DNA of 64,000 nt. It comes from Gammaproteobacteria bacterium RIFCSPHIGHO2_12_FULL_37_14. GTDB lineage: Bacteria > Pseudomonadota > Gammaproteobacteria > DSM-16500. Below the pieces are notes generated by a model. It was given only the letters and a program-made list of their open reading frames with translations. It searched no databases and was not told the origin of the DNA. Every line of letters begins with the position of its first letter. Position 1 is the stretch's first letter. This document shows positions 52,653 through 63,408 of the stretch, one piece after another. Where the stretch lies: NCBI GenBank assembly GCA_001801485.1, contig MGXV01000086.1, positions 1-64,000 of the forward strand, given 5' to 3'. A program made the translations under genes and the position numbers.

Positions 52653-53609
52653 ATGGCAGCCTGCCGTATGCACGAGACTTTTCACCAACATATTCCTGTC
52701 CTCTTAATGGAGGCAGTTGAGGGTCTAGTCATTTCTCCTGACGGTATTTATATCGATGCCACGTTTGGGCGCGGTAGTCATTCGCAAGCTATCTTAAATA
52801 AACTGAGTGAAAAAGGTCGATTAATTGCTTTTGATAAAGATCCTGATGCTGTTGATTATGCGCAACATCATATCGCTGATAAACGATTTACTATATTGCA
52901 TCGTTCTTTTTCTCAATTAAAAAATTCCTTGTGTGAAATTCAAATTTCTGACAATATTCACGGCATTTTATTTGATTTAGGCGTATCGTCTCCGCAATTA
53001 GATACTCCTGAACGAGGCTTTAGTTTTGCTCGTACCGGATTGTTAGATATGCGGATGGATACCACTCAAGGAAAAACAGCCATGCAATGGTTAACAACTA
53101 TAGAAGAAAAAGATTTGGCAAATATTCTTTGGGAATATGGAGAAGAACGATATTCGCGTCGCATCGCACATGCTATTGCTTTAGCTCGCAAAGAATCGCC
53201 TATCAAAACGACCACCGAATTAGCTAGCATTATTAAACGGGCTATTCCTAAAACTAAACAAACTCATGATAAGCATCCAGCAACGCGTAGTTTCCAAGCG
53301 ATACGTATTTTCATTAATCAAGAATTAGTGGAATTACGAGATGCACTGATGCAAGCGCAGGAGGTGTTAAAAATTGGTGGACGTTTATCGGTGATTAGTT
53401 TTCATTCTCTTGAAGATAGAATTGTAAAGCAGTTTATTAAGCAGCATGAAAAAAAGCAGGATTTACCACGTGGATTACCCATTAAAAATCATATTTTCAA
53501 CCCCAAGCTCAGAACGATTGGCAAACCTATTAAACCTAGTTTAGCAGAAATTACCTCTAATCCAAGAGCACGTAGCGCCATACTAAGAATAGCGGAGAAA
53601 CTATCATGA
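52653..53609 (+). CDS. rsmH: 16S rRNA (cytosine-1402-N4)-methyltransferase
   Basis: N4-methylates C1402, the same nucleotide that RsmI 2'-O-methylates (rsmI is also in this window). 318 residues: HIPVLLMEAVEGL, the SAM loop DATFGRGSHSQAIL, ILFDLGVSSPQLDTPERGFSF, LDMRMDTTQG, and the C-terminal ISFHSLEDRIVKQF. It lies 23 bp after mraZ, and its stop overlaps the ftsL start by 4 bp. Confidence 0.97.
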   Translation: MAACRMHETFHQHIPVLLMEAVEGLVISPDGIYIDATFGRGSHSQAILNKLSEKGRLIAFDKDPDAVDYAQHHIADKRFTILHRSFSQLKNSLCEIQISDNIHGILFDLGVSSPQLDTPERGFSFARTGLLDMRMDTTQGKTAMQWLTTIEEKDLANILWEYGEERYSRRIAHAIALARKESPIKTTTELASIIKRAIPKTKQTHDKHPATRSFQAIRIFINQELVELRDALMQAQEVLKIGGRLSVISFHSLEDRIVKQFIKQHEKKQDLPRGLPIKNHIFNPKLRTIGKPIKPSLAEITSNPRARSAILRIAEKLS

Positions 53610-53941
53610 ACGCGGCAGCACGCTTAGTTCATCAACGAGCTTTAACTCGTCATCTGGTATTTACTCACTTATTTAGCCGACGGCAGCTGATCTTGTTAAT
53701 TTTAGTGTTTGCTGTTTTGCTATCAGCTTTAGGCTTAATTTATGTGACACATACAACCCGTGTTTTGCACGCTAACTATCAACGCAATTTAGCGGAACAA
53801 ACACAATTGCAGATTCAGCAAGGCCAATTATTATTGGAACGCAGCACATGGTTGGTGCAAGCGCGAATTCAACAAATTGCTGAGCAGCAATTAGGCATGG
53901 TCATACCTGATCATCAATCGGTAGTGATTATTCGTGAGTAA
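53606..53941 (+). CDS. ftsL: Cell division protein FtsL
   Basis: A small bitopic divisome protein that bridges FtsB/FtsQ and FtsWI. 111 residues: a basic cytoplasmic N terminus, one transmembrane helix (QLILLILVFAVLLSALGLIYV, ~30-50), and a periplasmic coiled coil (YQRNLAEQTQLQIQQGQLLLERS). The sequence is weakly conserved in the family; identification rests on topology, length and its position between rsmH and ftsI. Confidence 0.93.
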   Translation: MNAAARLVHQRALTRHLVFTHLFSRRQLILLILVFAVLLSALGLIYVTHTTRVLHANYQRNLAEQTQLQIQQGQLLLERSTWLVQARIQQIAEQQLGMVIPDHQSVVIIRE

Positions 53942-53945
53942 ATGA

Positions 53946-55610
53946 GTGAACCTAATTTCGTTTATTTCGTGGCGATTTTATCTCGTCATAGCTATCATTA
54001 TTATTGCTACTATTGGTTTAATGTGGCGAGTTTTCGATCTGACTATCCTTAATCAACATTTTCTCAGGCAGCAAGGCGACGAACGCATATTACGATTAGT
54101 AAAAACGCCCGCTTTTCGAGGTATGATAGTGGATCGAAATGGTTCACCGTTGGCGGTTAGTACGACTGTTTATTCAGTATGGATGAATCCGCAAGAGTTT
54201 ACGCCTACTAAAAAAGATTTGATTAGTTTGCAAAATTTATTAAAGATACAGGCAAAATTAATTTCATCCTTATATCAACGCAATCAAGCAAAGAAACGGG
54301 AATTTGTTTATATTAAGCGATCACTTTCGCCTGATCTTGCTAAGCAAATAAAAGCTTTGCACATTCCTGGAATCTATTTGCAACAAGATTATCGACGCTA
54401 TTATCCTGAAGGTGAGGTGGTTGCTCAAGTGGTGGGATTTACCAATATTGATGATCAAGGACAAGAAGGAATTGAGCTTGCTTACAATCTCTGGCTAAGT
54501 GGTAAATCAGGTAAAAAGTGGGTAATCAAAGATAGATTAGGGAGGATGATTTCCGAGATACAAACTATTCATGAACAAAAACCTGGAAATAATTTGGTAC
54601 TAAGCGTGGATCGACGATTACAATATCTCGCGTACCGTGAATTGTTAAAAGGCATTCTTGAAAATCAGGCAAGTTCAGGCTCGGCGATTATCTTAGATGT
54701 TAAAACCGGTGAAATTTTAGCCATGGTGAATCAACCATCATTTAATCCGAATAGTCGTGACGTTTATAATCGAAATAGTTTTAGAAATCGAGCAGTAACA
54801 GATATTTTTGAGCCTGGCTCAACGATTAAAGCATTTAGTGTGGCAAGTGCTTTAGATAGTGGGCATTTTCATCCAGATACAGTGATTGATACCTATCCTG
54901 GGTGGCTACGTGTGGGTCGTAATGTAGTTATGGATGAACATAATAATGGACCGCTAACGGTGACACAAATTTTACAAAAATCGAGTAATGTTGGCGTTAC
55001 AAAAATAGTGTTGAGTTTACCGCCTGATCATCTCTGGAGTGTATTACATCGTGTTGGGTTTGGTGAAATTACGGGGGTGGGGTTTCCAGGCGAGCAAGGA
55101 GGAGTATTGGTTAAACATCAACCATGGGGAGCATTTACTTTAGCAACTCTCTCCTGGGGCTATGGTATCTCTGTGACTACTTTGCAATTAGCTCGTGCTT
55201 ATGCAGTCATTGCCAACGGTGGACTAAAATTGCCGGTTTCTCTTTTAAGAGTTGAACAGCCACCAGCTGGTGAACAAGTTATGGATAAAAAAATTGCAAA
55301 ACAACTGGTGAGCTTGCTCGAATCGGTTGTTACAAAAGGTGGTACAGGAGAATTAGCTAGTGTTCCTGGTTATCGAGTAGCAGGTAAAACCGGAACAGCA
55401 AAATTAGTTGGTCAGCAAGGCTATCAAAAGCATAAATATGTATCTTCATTTGTTGGTATGGCTCCTGCCAGTCAGCCTCAATTAGTGGTAGCAGTGGTGA
55501 TTCACGATCCACAAGGAAAAAATTATCATGGCGGGCAAGTTTCTGGTCCTGTATTTGAAAAAATTATGGAAGGAACATTGCGAATGCTAGATATTCCTCC
55601 GGATGCCTAA
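53946..55610 (+). CDS. ftsI: Peptidoglycan D,D-transpeptidase FtsI (PBP3)
   Basis: Septal murein cross-linking enzyme, paired with the FtsW glycosyltransferase encoded downstream. 554 residues: one N-terminal membrane anchor (~11-28), a pedestal domain, and the penicillin-binding domain with the active-site SxxK motif Ser292-Lys295 (FEPGSTIKAF), SSN (~350), and KTG (AGKTGTAK, ~477). The start is GTG at 53946, 4 bp after ftsL. A 137-bp gap separates it from murE, so a secondary promoter is possible. Confidence 0.97.
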   Translation: MNLISFISWRFYLVIAIIIIATIGLMWRVFDLTILNQHFLRQQGDERILRLVKTPAFRGMIVDRNGSPLAVSTTVYSVWMNPQEFTPTKKDLISLQNLLKIQAKLISSLYQRNQAKKREFVYIKRSLSPDLAKQIKALHIPGIYLQQDYRRYYPEGEVVAQVVGFTNIDDQGQEGIELAYNLWLSGKSGKKWVIKDRLGRMISEIQTIHEQKPGNNLVLSVDRRLQYLAYRELLKGILENQASSGSAIILDVKTGEILAMVNQPSFNPNSRDVYNRNSFRNRAVTDIFEPGSTIKAFSVASALDSGHFHPDTVIDTYPGWLRVGRNVVMDEHNNGPLTVTQILQKSSNVGVTKIVLSLPPDHLWSVLHRVGFGEITGVGFPGEQGGVLVKHQPWGAFTLATLSWGYGISVTTLQLARAYAVIANGGLKLPVSLLRVEQPPAGEQVMDKKIAKQLVSLLESVVTKGGTGELASVPGYRVAGKTGTAKLVGQQGYQKHKYVSSFVGMAPASQPQLVVAVVIHDPQGKNYHGGQVSGPVFEKIMEGTLRMLDIPPDA

Positions 55611-55747
55611 TTGATCCATGACGCATCTTATATCGTCCACCCCTCGAGCTGTTCTTTTAATAGTCACGCAAACAATATCTCTATTAAAACAAATTGCTTA
55701 TTTTATTTTCAAGTTTTTTTATTTTTATTCTTATATAATTGCATTCT

Positions 55748-57241
55748 ATGCAACTTTCCCAATTACTTAAAAAACATTTGCCTGTCACATGCGATAGAGA
55801 GATTCCACGTCTAATATTAGATAGTCGGCAGATTCAGCCTGGCGATTTATTTTTGGCGAAGAACAGCACACAAACAGGTGCTCAGACCTATATTTTTGAT
55901 GCCATTCAAAAAGGTGCAGTTGCTGTTTTACAAGAGACTGACAATCAAAATGAAGCGATAAGCTGGCAACAGCAAATTCCAATTATTCCTATCTATCAAT
56001 TATCTCAGCAAATAGGTGAAATAGCTGCTCGGTTTTATGATTTTCCTGCAAAAAAATTGCGCATCATTGGTGTGACTGGGACAAATGGCAAAACCTCTTG
56101 CTCGCATTTCCTAGCACAATGTTTACAAGCCTTGCAGGTACCTTGTGGAATCATGGGAACATTAGGAAATGGTTTTTATGGTCAATTGCAAGAAACAGGA
56201 TTAACCACGCCTGATGCGATTACGTTACAAGAAAATTTACGTCAATTTATCAACAAGGGAGCACGAGCTGTCGCCATGGAAGTATCATCACATGGTATTG
56301 ATCAAGGTAGAATTAATGCTATTCCATTTGAGATAGGTCTGTTAACTAATGTGACCCAAGACCATTTAGATTACCATGGCGATATGGCAACTTATGCAGG
56401 AGTGAAGAGACGATTTCTGGCGGGATCGACAGTTAAACAAGCCATTATTAATGCAGATGATGTTTATGGTGCGGATTGGATTGATGAGTTAGTGCAACAC
56501 AAATCAGTATTCTCATATAGTATTAGACCAAGCACCCAGTCTCGAGCTGTCCCGAGTGTAGTGACGAAATCGATTCAGCTATTACCTCATGGAATAGTAG
56601 CCTATATAGAGAGTCCATGGGGAGAAGGTGAATTGTGGCTACCATTGATTGGCCAATTTAATTTGAGTAATGCATTAGCTGTATTAACTGCTTTATGTGT
56701 ATTAGGTATTTCATTTCAAGAAGCGATTGCTCAATTATCACAACTCAAACCTGTTGCAGGACGCATGCAAACAGTCGGTGGTTTAACGACGCCACTAGTA
56801 GTAGTGGATTATGCGCATACACCCGATGCATTAGAAAAAGCATTACAAGCTTTACGTGACCACACGAAAGGTAAATTAATCTGTGTATTTGGGTGCGGAG
56901 GAGATAGGGATAAAAGCAAGCGGCCATTAATGGCACGGATTGCCGAACAGTTAGCGGACCAACTATGGATAACTAATGATAATCCGCGGCATGAACAACC
57001 GGAGGCAATTGCTAAACAAATATTGCAAGGATTGACTGTACCTGAAAAGGTGAATGTAGAGCTTGATCGTTCTAAAGCTATTCAAAACAGTATACAATTA
57101 GCCAAAGTGGGGGATTGCGTATTAATTGCGGGGAAAGGAGCGGAATGTTATCAACAAATTGGTAACAATAAGCTTCCTTTTGATGATGTCGTCAAAGTAA
57201 AAGAATGTTTGGAGAGGCTGAATGTTATTGTGGTTAAGTGA
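55748..57241 (+). CDS. murE: UDP-MurNAc-tripeptide synthetase (meso-diaminopimelate-adding)
   Basis: Adds the third amino acid to UDP-MurNAc-L-Ala-D-Glu. The ~497 residues have the ATP loop [21 protein letters not shown], and the specificity motif DNPR ([12 protein letters not shown]), which by established knowledge marks meso-diaminopimelate-adding enzymes. There is a single Mur ligase unit, so it is not a MurE-MurF fusion. The ATG at 55748 is preferred to the TTG at 55739. mraY overlaps its last 20 bp. murF, normally next, is missing here. Confidence 0.97.
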   Translation: MQLSQLLKKHLPVTCDREIPRLILDSRQIQPGDLFLAKNSTQTGAQTYIFDAIQKGAVAVLQETDNQNEAISWQQQIPIIPIYQLSQQIGEIAARFYDFPAKKLRIIGVTGTNGKTSCSHFLAQCLQALQVPCGIMGTLGNGFYGQLQETGLTTPDAITLQENLRQFINKGARAVAMEVSSHGIDQGRINAIPFEIGLLTNVTQDHLDYHGDMATYAGVKRRFLAGSTVKQAIINADDVYGADWIDELVQHKSVFSYSIRPSTQSRAVPSVVTKSIQLLPHGIVAYIESPWGEGELWLPLIGQFNLSNALAVLTALCVLGISFQEAIAQLSQLKPVAGRMQTVGGLTTPLVVVDYAHTPDALEKALQALRDHTKGKLICVFGCGGDRDKSKRPLMARIAEQLADQLWITNDNPRHEQPEAIAKQILQGLTVPEKVNVELDRSKAIQNSIQLAKVGDCVLIAGKGAECYQQIGNNKLPFDDVVKVKECLERLNVIVVK

Positions 57242-58304
57242 ATGGTTGGCCAATTATTTTCATGTGTTTCACGTTTTTCAATATCTCACCTTGCGAGCAA
57301 TTTTGAGTACATTAACGGCATTAGTGATGTCGCTTACTTTAGGTCCAATGATTATTCGCAAATTGAGTTTATATCGCATTGGCCAGATTATTCGAGATGA
57401 TGGTCCCCAATCCCATTTGAGCAAGGCAGGTACGCCTACCATGGGCGGGACGCTCATTCTTATCGCTATATTAGTGAGTACGTTATTGTGGAGCGATCTG
57501 TCTAATCAATATGTTTGGGTAGTGTTATTAGTCACTTTAGGGTTTGGTGCGATTGGCTATTGGGATGATTATCGAAAACTCATTTTGAAACATAGTCGTG
57601 GATTATCGGCTAGACGTAAATATTTATTACAATCCATCATTGGATTATCTGCAGCTTGTTATCTTTATTTTTCTTCTACCTTATGGGTTGAAACCCAATT
57701 GATTTTTCCATTTTTTAAAAACCTATCATTGAATTTAGGTGCGTTTTATATTTTGTTAACGTATTTTGTTATTGTTGGATCAAGCAATGCAGTGAATTTA
57801 ACAGATGGTTTAGATGGTCTTGCTATTATGCCTGCTGTCATGATTAGTGCTGCTTTAGGTATATTTGCTTATGCGACAGGTAACTTCCATCATGCTAGTT
57901 ATTTGGTTATCCCCTATGTTCCTGGTGTTGGCGAATTAGTTATATTTTGTGGCGCATTGGCAGGTGCTGGTTTAGGATTTCTTTGGTTTAATACGTATCC
58001 TGCCCAAGTTTTTATGGGTGATGTAGGTGCATTGGCATTGGGCGCGGCCTTAGGTACGATTGCAGTGATTGTACGTCAAGAAATTATTTTCTTTTTTATG
58101 AGCGGTATATTTGTTTTAGAAACAGTCTCTGTCATTTTACAAGTCGCTTCATTCAAGTTGACGGGAAAACGTATTTTTAGAATGGCGCCTATTCATCATC
58201 ATTTTGAATTAAAAGGATGGCCAGAACCACGTGTCATCGTACGGTTTTGGATTATCACTTTTGTGCTAGTGTTGTGTGCATTAGCAACACTGAAACTTCG
58301 GTAA
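57222..58304 (+). CDS. mraY: Phospho-N-acetylmuramoyl-pentapeptide transferase
   Basis: Makes lipid I by transferring phospho-MurNAc-pentapeptide to undecaprenyl phosphate. 360 residues with ten membrane helices and the conserved cytoplasmic loops: [14 protein letters not shown], the catalytic DDYRK ([20 protein letters not shown]), [27 protein letters not shown], and [18 protein letters not shown] precedes the ATG at 57222, inside murE. Its substrate requires MurF activity, which must be encoded outside this cluster. Confidence 0.98.
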   Translation: MLLWLSEWLANYFHVFHVFQYLTLRAILSTLTALVMSLTLGPMIIRKLSLYRIGQIIRDDGPQSHLSKAGTPTMGGTLILIAILVSTLLWSDLSNQYVWVVLLVTLGFGAIGYWDDYRKLILKHSRGLSARRKYLLQSIIGLSAACYLYFSSTLWVETQLIFPFFKNLSLNLGAFYILLTYFVIVGSSNAVNLTDGLDGLAIMPAVMISAALGIFAYATGNFHHASYLVIPYVPGVGELVIFCGALAGAGLGFLWFNTYPAQVFMGDVGALALGAALGTIAVIVRQEIIFFFMSGIFVLETVSVILQVASFKLTGKRIFRMAPIHHHFELKGWPEPRVIVRFWIITFVLVLCALATLKLR

Positions 58305-58311
58305 GCGTTTT

Positions 58312-59634
58312 ATGTCTGATTTACATGTTATCGTTGGTTTAGGTGCAACTGGTTTATCTTGTGCGCGTTATCTTAACAAACAAAATATCCCCATTGCTGT
58401 CACAGACACGCGCACTCATCCGCCTCAGCTTGATGCAGTACAACAATTTTGTCCGAACATTACGCTAGCATTAGGAGGATTGGATGCTGCATTACTGAAT
58501 CAAGCAGCTTGTATCGTGCTTAGCCCGGGAATCGCATTACATGAACCTAAGATAGCAGAGCAACTGAAGCGTGGGACACCTGTTATTGGTGATATTGAAT
58601 TATTTGCTCGAGCGGTGAATGTACCCGTGATAGCGATTACGGGAACCAATGCAAAAAGCACGGTAACGACATTAGTAGGAAAAATGGCAAGCGCTGCAGG
58701 TTTTGGTACTCAAGTGGGTGGCAATTTAGGACTACCAGCACTCGATTTGTTGGATGCAAAAACAGATTTATATGTACTTGAGCTCTCCAGTTTTCAATTG
58801 GAAACTACCTTTTCGCTTAAACCCATGGTTTCAACAGTATTGAATGTTACGCCTGATCACATGGATAGATATATAAGCTTGATGGAATATCAGCAAGCGA
58901 AGCAGCGTATTTACCAACATTGTCAAATTGCTATATGTAACTATGACGATTCTTTAACAGAACACGCGCATGCTCGAAAATTTTATTTTACGATGCATGC
59001 TCCTAAAAAAAATCAATTTGGTTTGCTTATCGAAAACGGTGATACTTATTTGGCTTATGAAGACCATCGTTTATTAACAACGGCTGAATTACCTGTTAAA
59101 GGCAAGCATTCGTACATGAATGCACTAGCCTCATTAGCTATCGGTTATGGTTTTGGATTACCATTCGAGCCAATGTTATCAGTGTTGCGTGAATTCACTG
59201 GATTGCCACATCGATGTCAATTTGTTCGCGAATTAGATGGCGTGTCTTGGGTCAACGATTCCAAGGGGACGAATGTCGGCGCAACGTTGGCGGCGATTGA
59301 AGGGTTGGGTAGCGACATATCAGGCAAGCTAATATTAATTGCTGGTGGTGTCGGTAAGAAAGCGGATTTTAGTCCACTTGCTCATGCAATAGAAAAGCAT
59401 GTTCGACATGTTGTGTTGATTGGTGAAGCAGCAAACGAATTAGCTAAAATAATTGGTACTCGCGCTTCGGTGTCTTTTGCTAACAGTATGGAAGAGGCAG
59501 TCGAACAAGCGCGTCAACATGCACATTCGCATGATAATGTTTTACTCTCACCAGCTTGCGCAAGCTTTGATATGTTTCGACATTTTGAGCATCGCGGTGA
59601 AGTGTTTATGGAATTAGTGAACGGATTAGCGTAA
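58312..59634 (+). CDS. murD: UDP-N-acetylmuramoyl-L-alanine--D-glutamate ligase
   Basis: Adds D-Glu to UDP-MurNAc-L-Ala. 440 residues: the N-terminal Rossmann segment (VGLGATGLSCARYL), the ATP loop AITGTNAKSTVTTLVG (Ala-Lys where many have Gly-Lys), NVTPDHMDRY, the central domain with VNDSKGTNVGATLAAI, and a C-terminal domain with LLSPACASFDMF. It is co-directional with mraY (7 bp gap) and ftsW. Confidence 0.97.
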   Translation: MSDLHVIVGLGATGLSCARYLNKQNIPIAVTDTRTHPPQLDAVQQFCPNITLALGGLDAALLNQAACIVLSPGIALHEPKIAEQLKRGTPVIGDIELFARAVNVPVIAITGTNAKSTVTTLVGKMASAAGFGTQVGGNLGLPALDLLDAKTDLYVLELSSFQLETTFSLKPMVSTVLNVTPDHMDRYISLMEYQQAKQRIYQHCQIAICNYDDSLTEHAHARKFYFTMHAPKKNQFGLLIENGDTYLAYEDHRLLTTAELPVKGKHSYMNALASLAIGYGFGLPFEPMLSVLREFTGLPHRCQFVRELDGVSWVNDSKGTNVGATLAAIEGLGSDISGKLILIAGGVGKKADFSPLAHAIEKHVRHVVLIGEAANELAKIIGTRASVSFANSMEEAVEQARQHAHSHDNVLLSPACASFDMFRHFEHRGEVFMELVNGLA

Positions 59635-59698
59635 ATCGGAAAGGCTGAAATATTCGACTTAGGTATGATATGGTATAAACCTAAAGAGAAATTATCTC

Positions 59699-60853
59699 AT
59701 GCGCTCTCATACTGTTACTCGACACATGGATTCACCTCCTGCTTTATATGATAAGTGGTTGGTTTTTTCAGTCATAGCCATTGTTTTATTTGGCTTGTTA
59801 ATGATGACATCTGCTTCAATCGTGGTGTCCGATAAGCTTTTGCACCAACCTTTTTATTTTCTCTTTAAACAACTTATTTTTTTAACTTTAGGAATTTTAT
59901 TAGGTAGTTTTGTTTTGCAGATGGAGATTCTGTATTGGGAAAAATGGGGAGGGTATCTGTTACTGGCAGCATTACTGTTGTTGGCACTCGTCTTGATTCC
60001 TGGTATAGGTCATCGTGTAAATGGTAGTGCTCGTTGGCTTGGTTATGGGCCACTGACTTTTCAAATTTCTGAGTTAGCAAAATTCGCTATTGTAGTATAC
60101 ATGGCGGGATATTTAGTGAGGCGTTACACTGAAATTCGATTTCATTTAACGGGTTTTTTAAAACCTTTATTTGTATTAGCAACAATGGCAGCGCTATTAC
60201 TTCGCGAACCTGATTTTGGCGCCACGGTGGTGGTTTCAGTGACAACATTTGGCATGTTATTTATGGCAGGAATGCGAATAAGGCATTTTATTATGCTGTT
60301 TTCAATGGCGCTGACTTCGTTAGCGCTGATCGCTATTTCTGCTCCTTATCGATTGGTTCGACTTACTAGTTTTTTAGATCCCTGGGCGAAGCCATTTGAT
60401 TCAGGATACCAACTTATTCAGTCGCTTATTGCATTTGGACGGGGCGGATGGTGGGGAGTGGGTTTAGGAAAAAGTATTCAAAAAATGTTTTATTTACCGG
60501 AAGCACATACTGATTTTCTTTTTGCTGTGATTGCTGAAGAGCTTGGTTTGATGGGTATTATTGCAGTGATTACTTTATTTCTGATTCTCGTTATTCGAGT
60601 GTTATTACTGGGAAAGCGCTCGCAGCAATTAGGTAATCATTTCGCCGGCTATCTGGCTTATGGTTTTGGATTATGGATAGCCATTCAGTTTATTGTTAGC
60701 ATCGGTGTAAATTCGGGGTTATTACCAACTAAAGGCTTAACCTTGCCGTTAATGAGTTACGGCGGAAGTAGTATATTGGTGAATTGTATTGTCATCGCTG
60801 TTTTATTACGCATTGATTACGAAAATCGTTTAACTGCAATGGGAATTCGATGA
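59699..60853 (+). CDS. ftsW: Septal peptidoglycan polymerase FtsW
   Basis: A SEDS-family glycosyltransferase that polymerises lipid II at the septum with FtsI. 384 residues with about ten membrane helices. SEDS hallmarks: NGSARWLGYGPLTFQISELAKFA, LLREPDFGATVVV, FLDPWAKPFDSGYQLIQSLIAFGRGGWWGVGLGKSIQK, LPEAHTDFLFAVIAEELG, and LPLMSYGGSSIL. A basic cytoplasmic N terminus precedes the first helix. Its stop overlaps the murG start by 4 bp. Confidence 0.98.
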   Translation: MRSHTVTRHMDSPPALYDKWLVFSVIAIVLFGLLMMTSASIVVSDKLLHQPFYFLFKQLIFLTLGILLGSFVLQMEILYWEKWGGYLLLAALLLLALVLIPGIGHRVNGSARWLGYGPLTFQISELAKFAIVVYMAGYLVRRYTEIRFHLTGFLKPLFVLATMAALLLREPDFGATVVVSVTTFGMLFMAGMRIRHFIMLFSMALTSLALIAISAPYRLVRLTSFLDPWAKPFDSGYQLIQSLIAFGRGGWWGVGLGKSIQKMFYLPEAHTDFLFAVIAEELGLMGIIAVITLFLILVIRVLLLGKRSQQLGNHFAGYLAYGFGLWIAIQFIVSIGVNSGLLPTKGLTLPLMSYGGSSILVNCIVIAVLLRIDYENRLTAMGIR

Positions 60854-61953
60854 GTCATAAAATCAATCAATCCTTTCAGCGGGTTCTTATTATGGCGGGC
60901 GGGACGGGAGGGCACGTATTCCCAGGATTGGCACTTGCTCATTATTTACGTACCAAAGAAATTGAGATTCATTGGTTAGGCACCCAACAAGGTGTGGAAT
61001 CGCAATTGGTTCCGGAAGCGGGCATCACGCTACATTGTATTTCTATTGGCGGGTTACGTGGAAAAGGTATGATGACGCTATTGCAGGCACCTTTTAAACT
61101 ATTGATCGCACTATTTCAATCGTGTCGTATTCTTTATCAAGTGAAGCCTGATGTGGTAATTGGGTTTGGTGGATTTGCTAGCGGACCTGGCGGATTAGCC
61201 ACATGGCTAATGCGTTATCCTTTAGTGATTCATGAACAAAATGCAAAAGTAGGGTTTACAAACAAAGTGTTAGCGTTTTTTTCTAAGAAAATACTAGAAG
61301 GTTTTCCTGCCGCATTTAAAAGTAGATCAAAGGTGGTAGTCATTGGTAATCCGGTTCGACAGGAAATTGAAAATTTATATCCGCCGATCGAGCGAATGAG
61401 TGCGCGTCAGTCACCCTGTCATCTTTTAGTGCTAGGAGGTAGTTTAGGAGCGCAAGCGATTAATGAGATTCTGCCTAAAGCATTGCTTCATTTATCTTTC
61501 ACTGAACGACCTGAAATTTTACATCAAACGGGCAAAAAACATTTTGATGTGACTAAGCAAGCTTATCAAACAAGAGATTTACCAGTTAATTTGGTGCCTT
61601 TTATTGGTGATATGGCAGCAGCCTATCAATGGGCAGATATAGTATTGTGTCGTGCGGGAGCATTAACCGTAGCTGAATTATGCACAGTAGGATTAGGAGC
61701 AATTTTTGTGCCATATCCTCATGCAGTTGATGATCATCAAACAGCGAATGCACAGTACATGGTGAATCATCAAGCCGCAGTATGTATTCAACAATCAGAT
61801 TTATCAGAAAAAGGCCTAGCAGAAATTATTAGCAATCTGGCGAGTTCGCCAGCAAAGCGCTTAAGAATGGCACAGGCAGCTTATCAGCTGCGTTTTGTAG
61901 ATGTTTCAGAGAAAATTTTTGCTATACTCTGCGCTTTGGCTAATGAGCATTAG
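60850..61953 (+). CDS. murG: Lipid II synthase MurG (GlcNAc transferase)
   Basis: Adds GlcNAc to lipid I to make lipid II at the inner face of the membrane. 367 residues: the N-terminal MAGGTGGHVFPGLALA, VIGFGGFASGPGGLAT, VIHEQNAKVGFTNKVL, and the C-terminal donor-binding block LCRAGALTVAELCTVGLGAIFVPYPHAVDDHQTANA. All family motifs are intact. Translationally coupled to ftsW by ATGA. Confidence 0.98.
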   Translation: MSHKINQSFQRVLIMAGGTGGHVFPGLALAHYLRTKEIEIHWLGTQQGVESQLVPEAGITLHCISIGGLRGKGMMTLLQAPFKLLIALFQSCRILYQVKPDVVIGFGGFASGPGGLATWLMRYPLVIHEQNAKVGFTNKVLAFFSKKILEGFPAAFKSRSKVVVIGNPVRQEIENLYPPIERMSARQSPCHLLVLGGSLGAQAINEILPKALLHLSFTERPEILHQTGKKHFDVTKQAYQTRDLPVNLVPFIGDMAAAYQWADIVLCRAGALTVAELCTVGLGAIFVPYPHAVDDHQTANAQYMVNHQAAVCIQQSDLSEKGLAEIISNLASSPAKRLRMAQAAYQLRFVDVSEKIFAILCALANEH

Positions 61954-61980
61954 ATATCGTTTACTTGAGGGGGATTTGCA

Positions 61981-63408
61981 TTGAGCTGGATGTTTGAAAT
62001 GGGACATATTAAGCATATTCACTTCGTGGGTATTGGTGGTGTGGGTATGGCGGGAATAGCAGAAGTGTTATTGCGACAAGGTTATACGGTTTCGGGCTCG
62101 GATTTGGTAGAGAATGCGCTGACCCAATGGTTACGGGTAATGGGCGCAGTGATTTATCGGGGCCATGATGCTAGCCATATTAAAAATGCTGATGTATTGG
62201 TTCGTTCTTCTGCAGTGGATTGGACTAACCCTGAATTTGAAGCCGCCCGTAAGGCGCATATTCCTATTGTGCCACGCGCTGAAATGTTAGGTGAGTTAAT
62301 GCGATTTCGCTATGGAATAGCGATAGCAGGTACGCATGGTAAAACGACGACAACTAGCTTAACGACTAGTATTTTAGCGGAAGCCGGTTTGGATCCAACA
62401 TTTGTTATTGGTGGTCAGCTGAATAGTATTGGTAGCAATGCTCGTTTAGGTCGTGGACATTATCTAGTTGCAGAAGCAGATGAAAGTGATGCTTCTTTTT
62501 TATATTTAAAGCCAGTTATTTCTATTCTGACGAATATTGATCACGATCATATGGAAACCTATCAAGGTGATTTTAATCGATTGAAAGCCACCTTTATTGA
62601 CTTTTTACATCGCTTACCTTTCTATGGATTAGCTGTTCTTTGTATGGATGATCCAATTGTTAGAGAAATTTTGCCGCAGGTTGCTCGCCCTATTGTGACA
62701 TATGGATTGACTGCTGATGCGGATTTTAAAACATTAACCTATAAACAATCAGGCATGCAGACTGAGTTTACGGTTGAGCGCCCGAAAGGATTACCGCCAC
62801 TTCCTGTGACATTGAATTTACCAGGTCGACATAATGTATTGAATGCGCTTGCAGCCATTGCGGTTGCATCAGAATTAAAAGTACCCGATAACGCAATTAT
62901 GACTGCTTTACAACATTTTGCTGGTATAGGTAGACGTTTCCAAATTTATGGTGATTTTCCTTTAGAGAATGGTGGTCATATCACCTTAGTAGATGACTAT
63001 GGTCATCATCCGCGAGAAATTGCTGCTACTTTACAAGCTGCACGTGAAAGCTGGCCTGATCGACGCCTGGTAATGGTATATCAGCCACATCGTTATACGC
63101 GCACGCGCGATTTATTTGGTGACTTCTGTCACGTGCTCTCATTGCCTGATAAATTAATGTTATTGGAGGTTTATGCCGCTGGTGAAGCGTATATTCAAGG
63201 TGCAGATGGCATCACGCTTGCTAATGAAATTAAAAAACGCGGACAGATTGAACCCATTTTTGTAGAACGTCATGATTTGCTACCTCAATTATTTGAGCGA
63301 GAATTAAAGCATGGCGATATCTTGCTATTGCAAGGAGCAGGCAATATTGGGGCAATTGCTGCACGATTAGCTGCAACCAAGTTAAAAGAAGCAGTCAACA
63401 CAAAATGA
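61981..63408 (+). CDS. murC: UDP-N-acetylmuramate--L-alanine ligase
   Basis: Adds L-Ala to UDP-MurNAc, the first step of the stem peptide. 475 residues: the UDP-binding [29 protein letters not shown] loop [37 protein letters not shown], and [14 protein letters not shown]. The start is probably TTG at 61981, 7-8 bp after a GAGGGGG site; ATGs at 61990 and 61999 are possible but poorly spaced. It follows murG by 27 bp and overlaps murB by 4 bp. Confidence 0.97.
   Translation: MSWMFEMGHIKHIHFVGIGGVGMAGIAEVLLRQGYTVSGSDLVENALTQWLRVMGAVIYRGHDASHIKNADVLVRSSAVDWTNPEFEAARKAHIPIVPRAEMLGELMRFRYGIAIAGTHGKTTTTSLTTSILAEAGLDPTFVIGGQLNSIGSNARLGRGHYLVAEADESDASFLYLKPVISILTNIDHDHMETYQGDFNRLKATFIDFLHRLPFYGLAVLCMDDPIVREILPQVARPIVTYGLTADADFKTLTYKQSGMQTEFTVERPKGLPPLPVTLNLPGRHNVLNALAAIAVASELKVPDNAIMTALQHFAGIGRRFQIYGDFPLENGGHITLVDDYGHHPREIAATLQAARESWPDRRLVMVYQPHRYTRTRDLFGDFCHVLSLPDKLMLLEVYAAGEAYIQGADGITLANEIKKRGQIEPIFVERHDLLPQLFERELKHGDILLLQGAGNIGAIAARLAATKLKEAVNTK

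Noticed and set aside
55748..57241. MurE-MurF fusion explaining the missing murF
   Set aside because: The protein is ~497 residues with one ATP loop and one DNPR motif, the size of a single Mur ligase.
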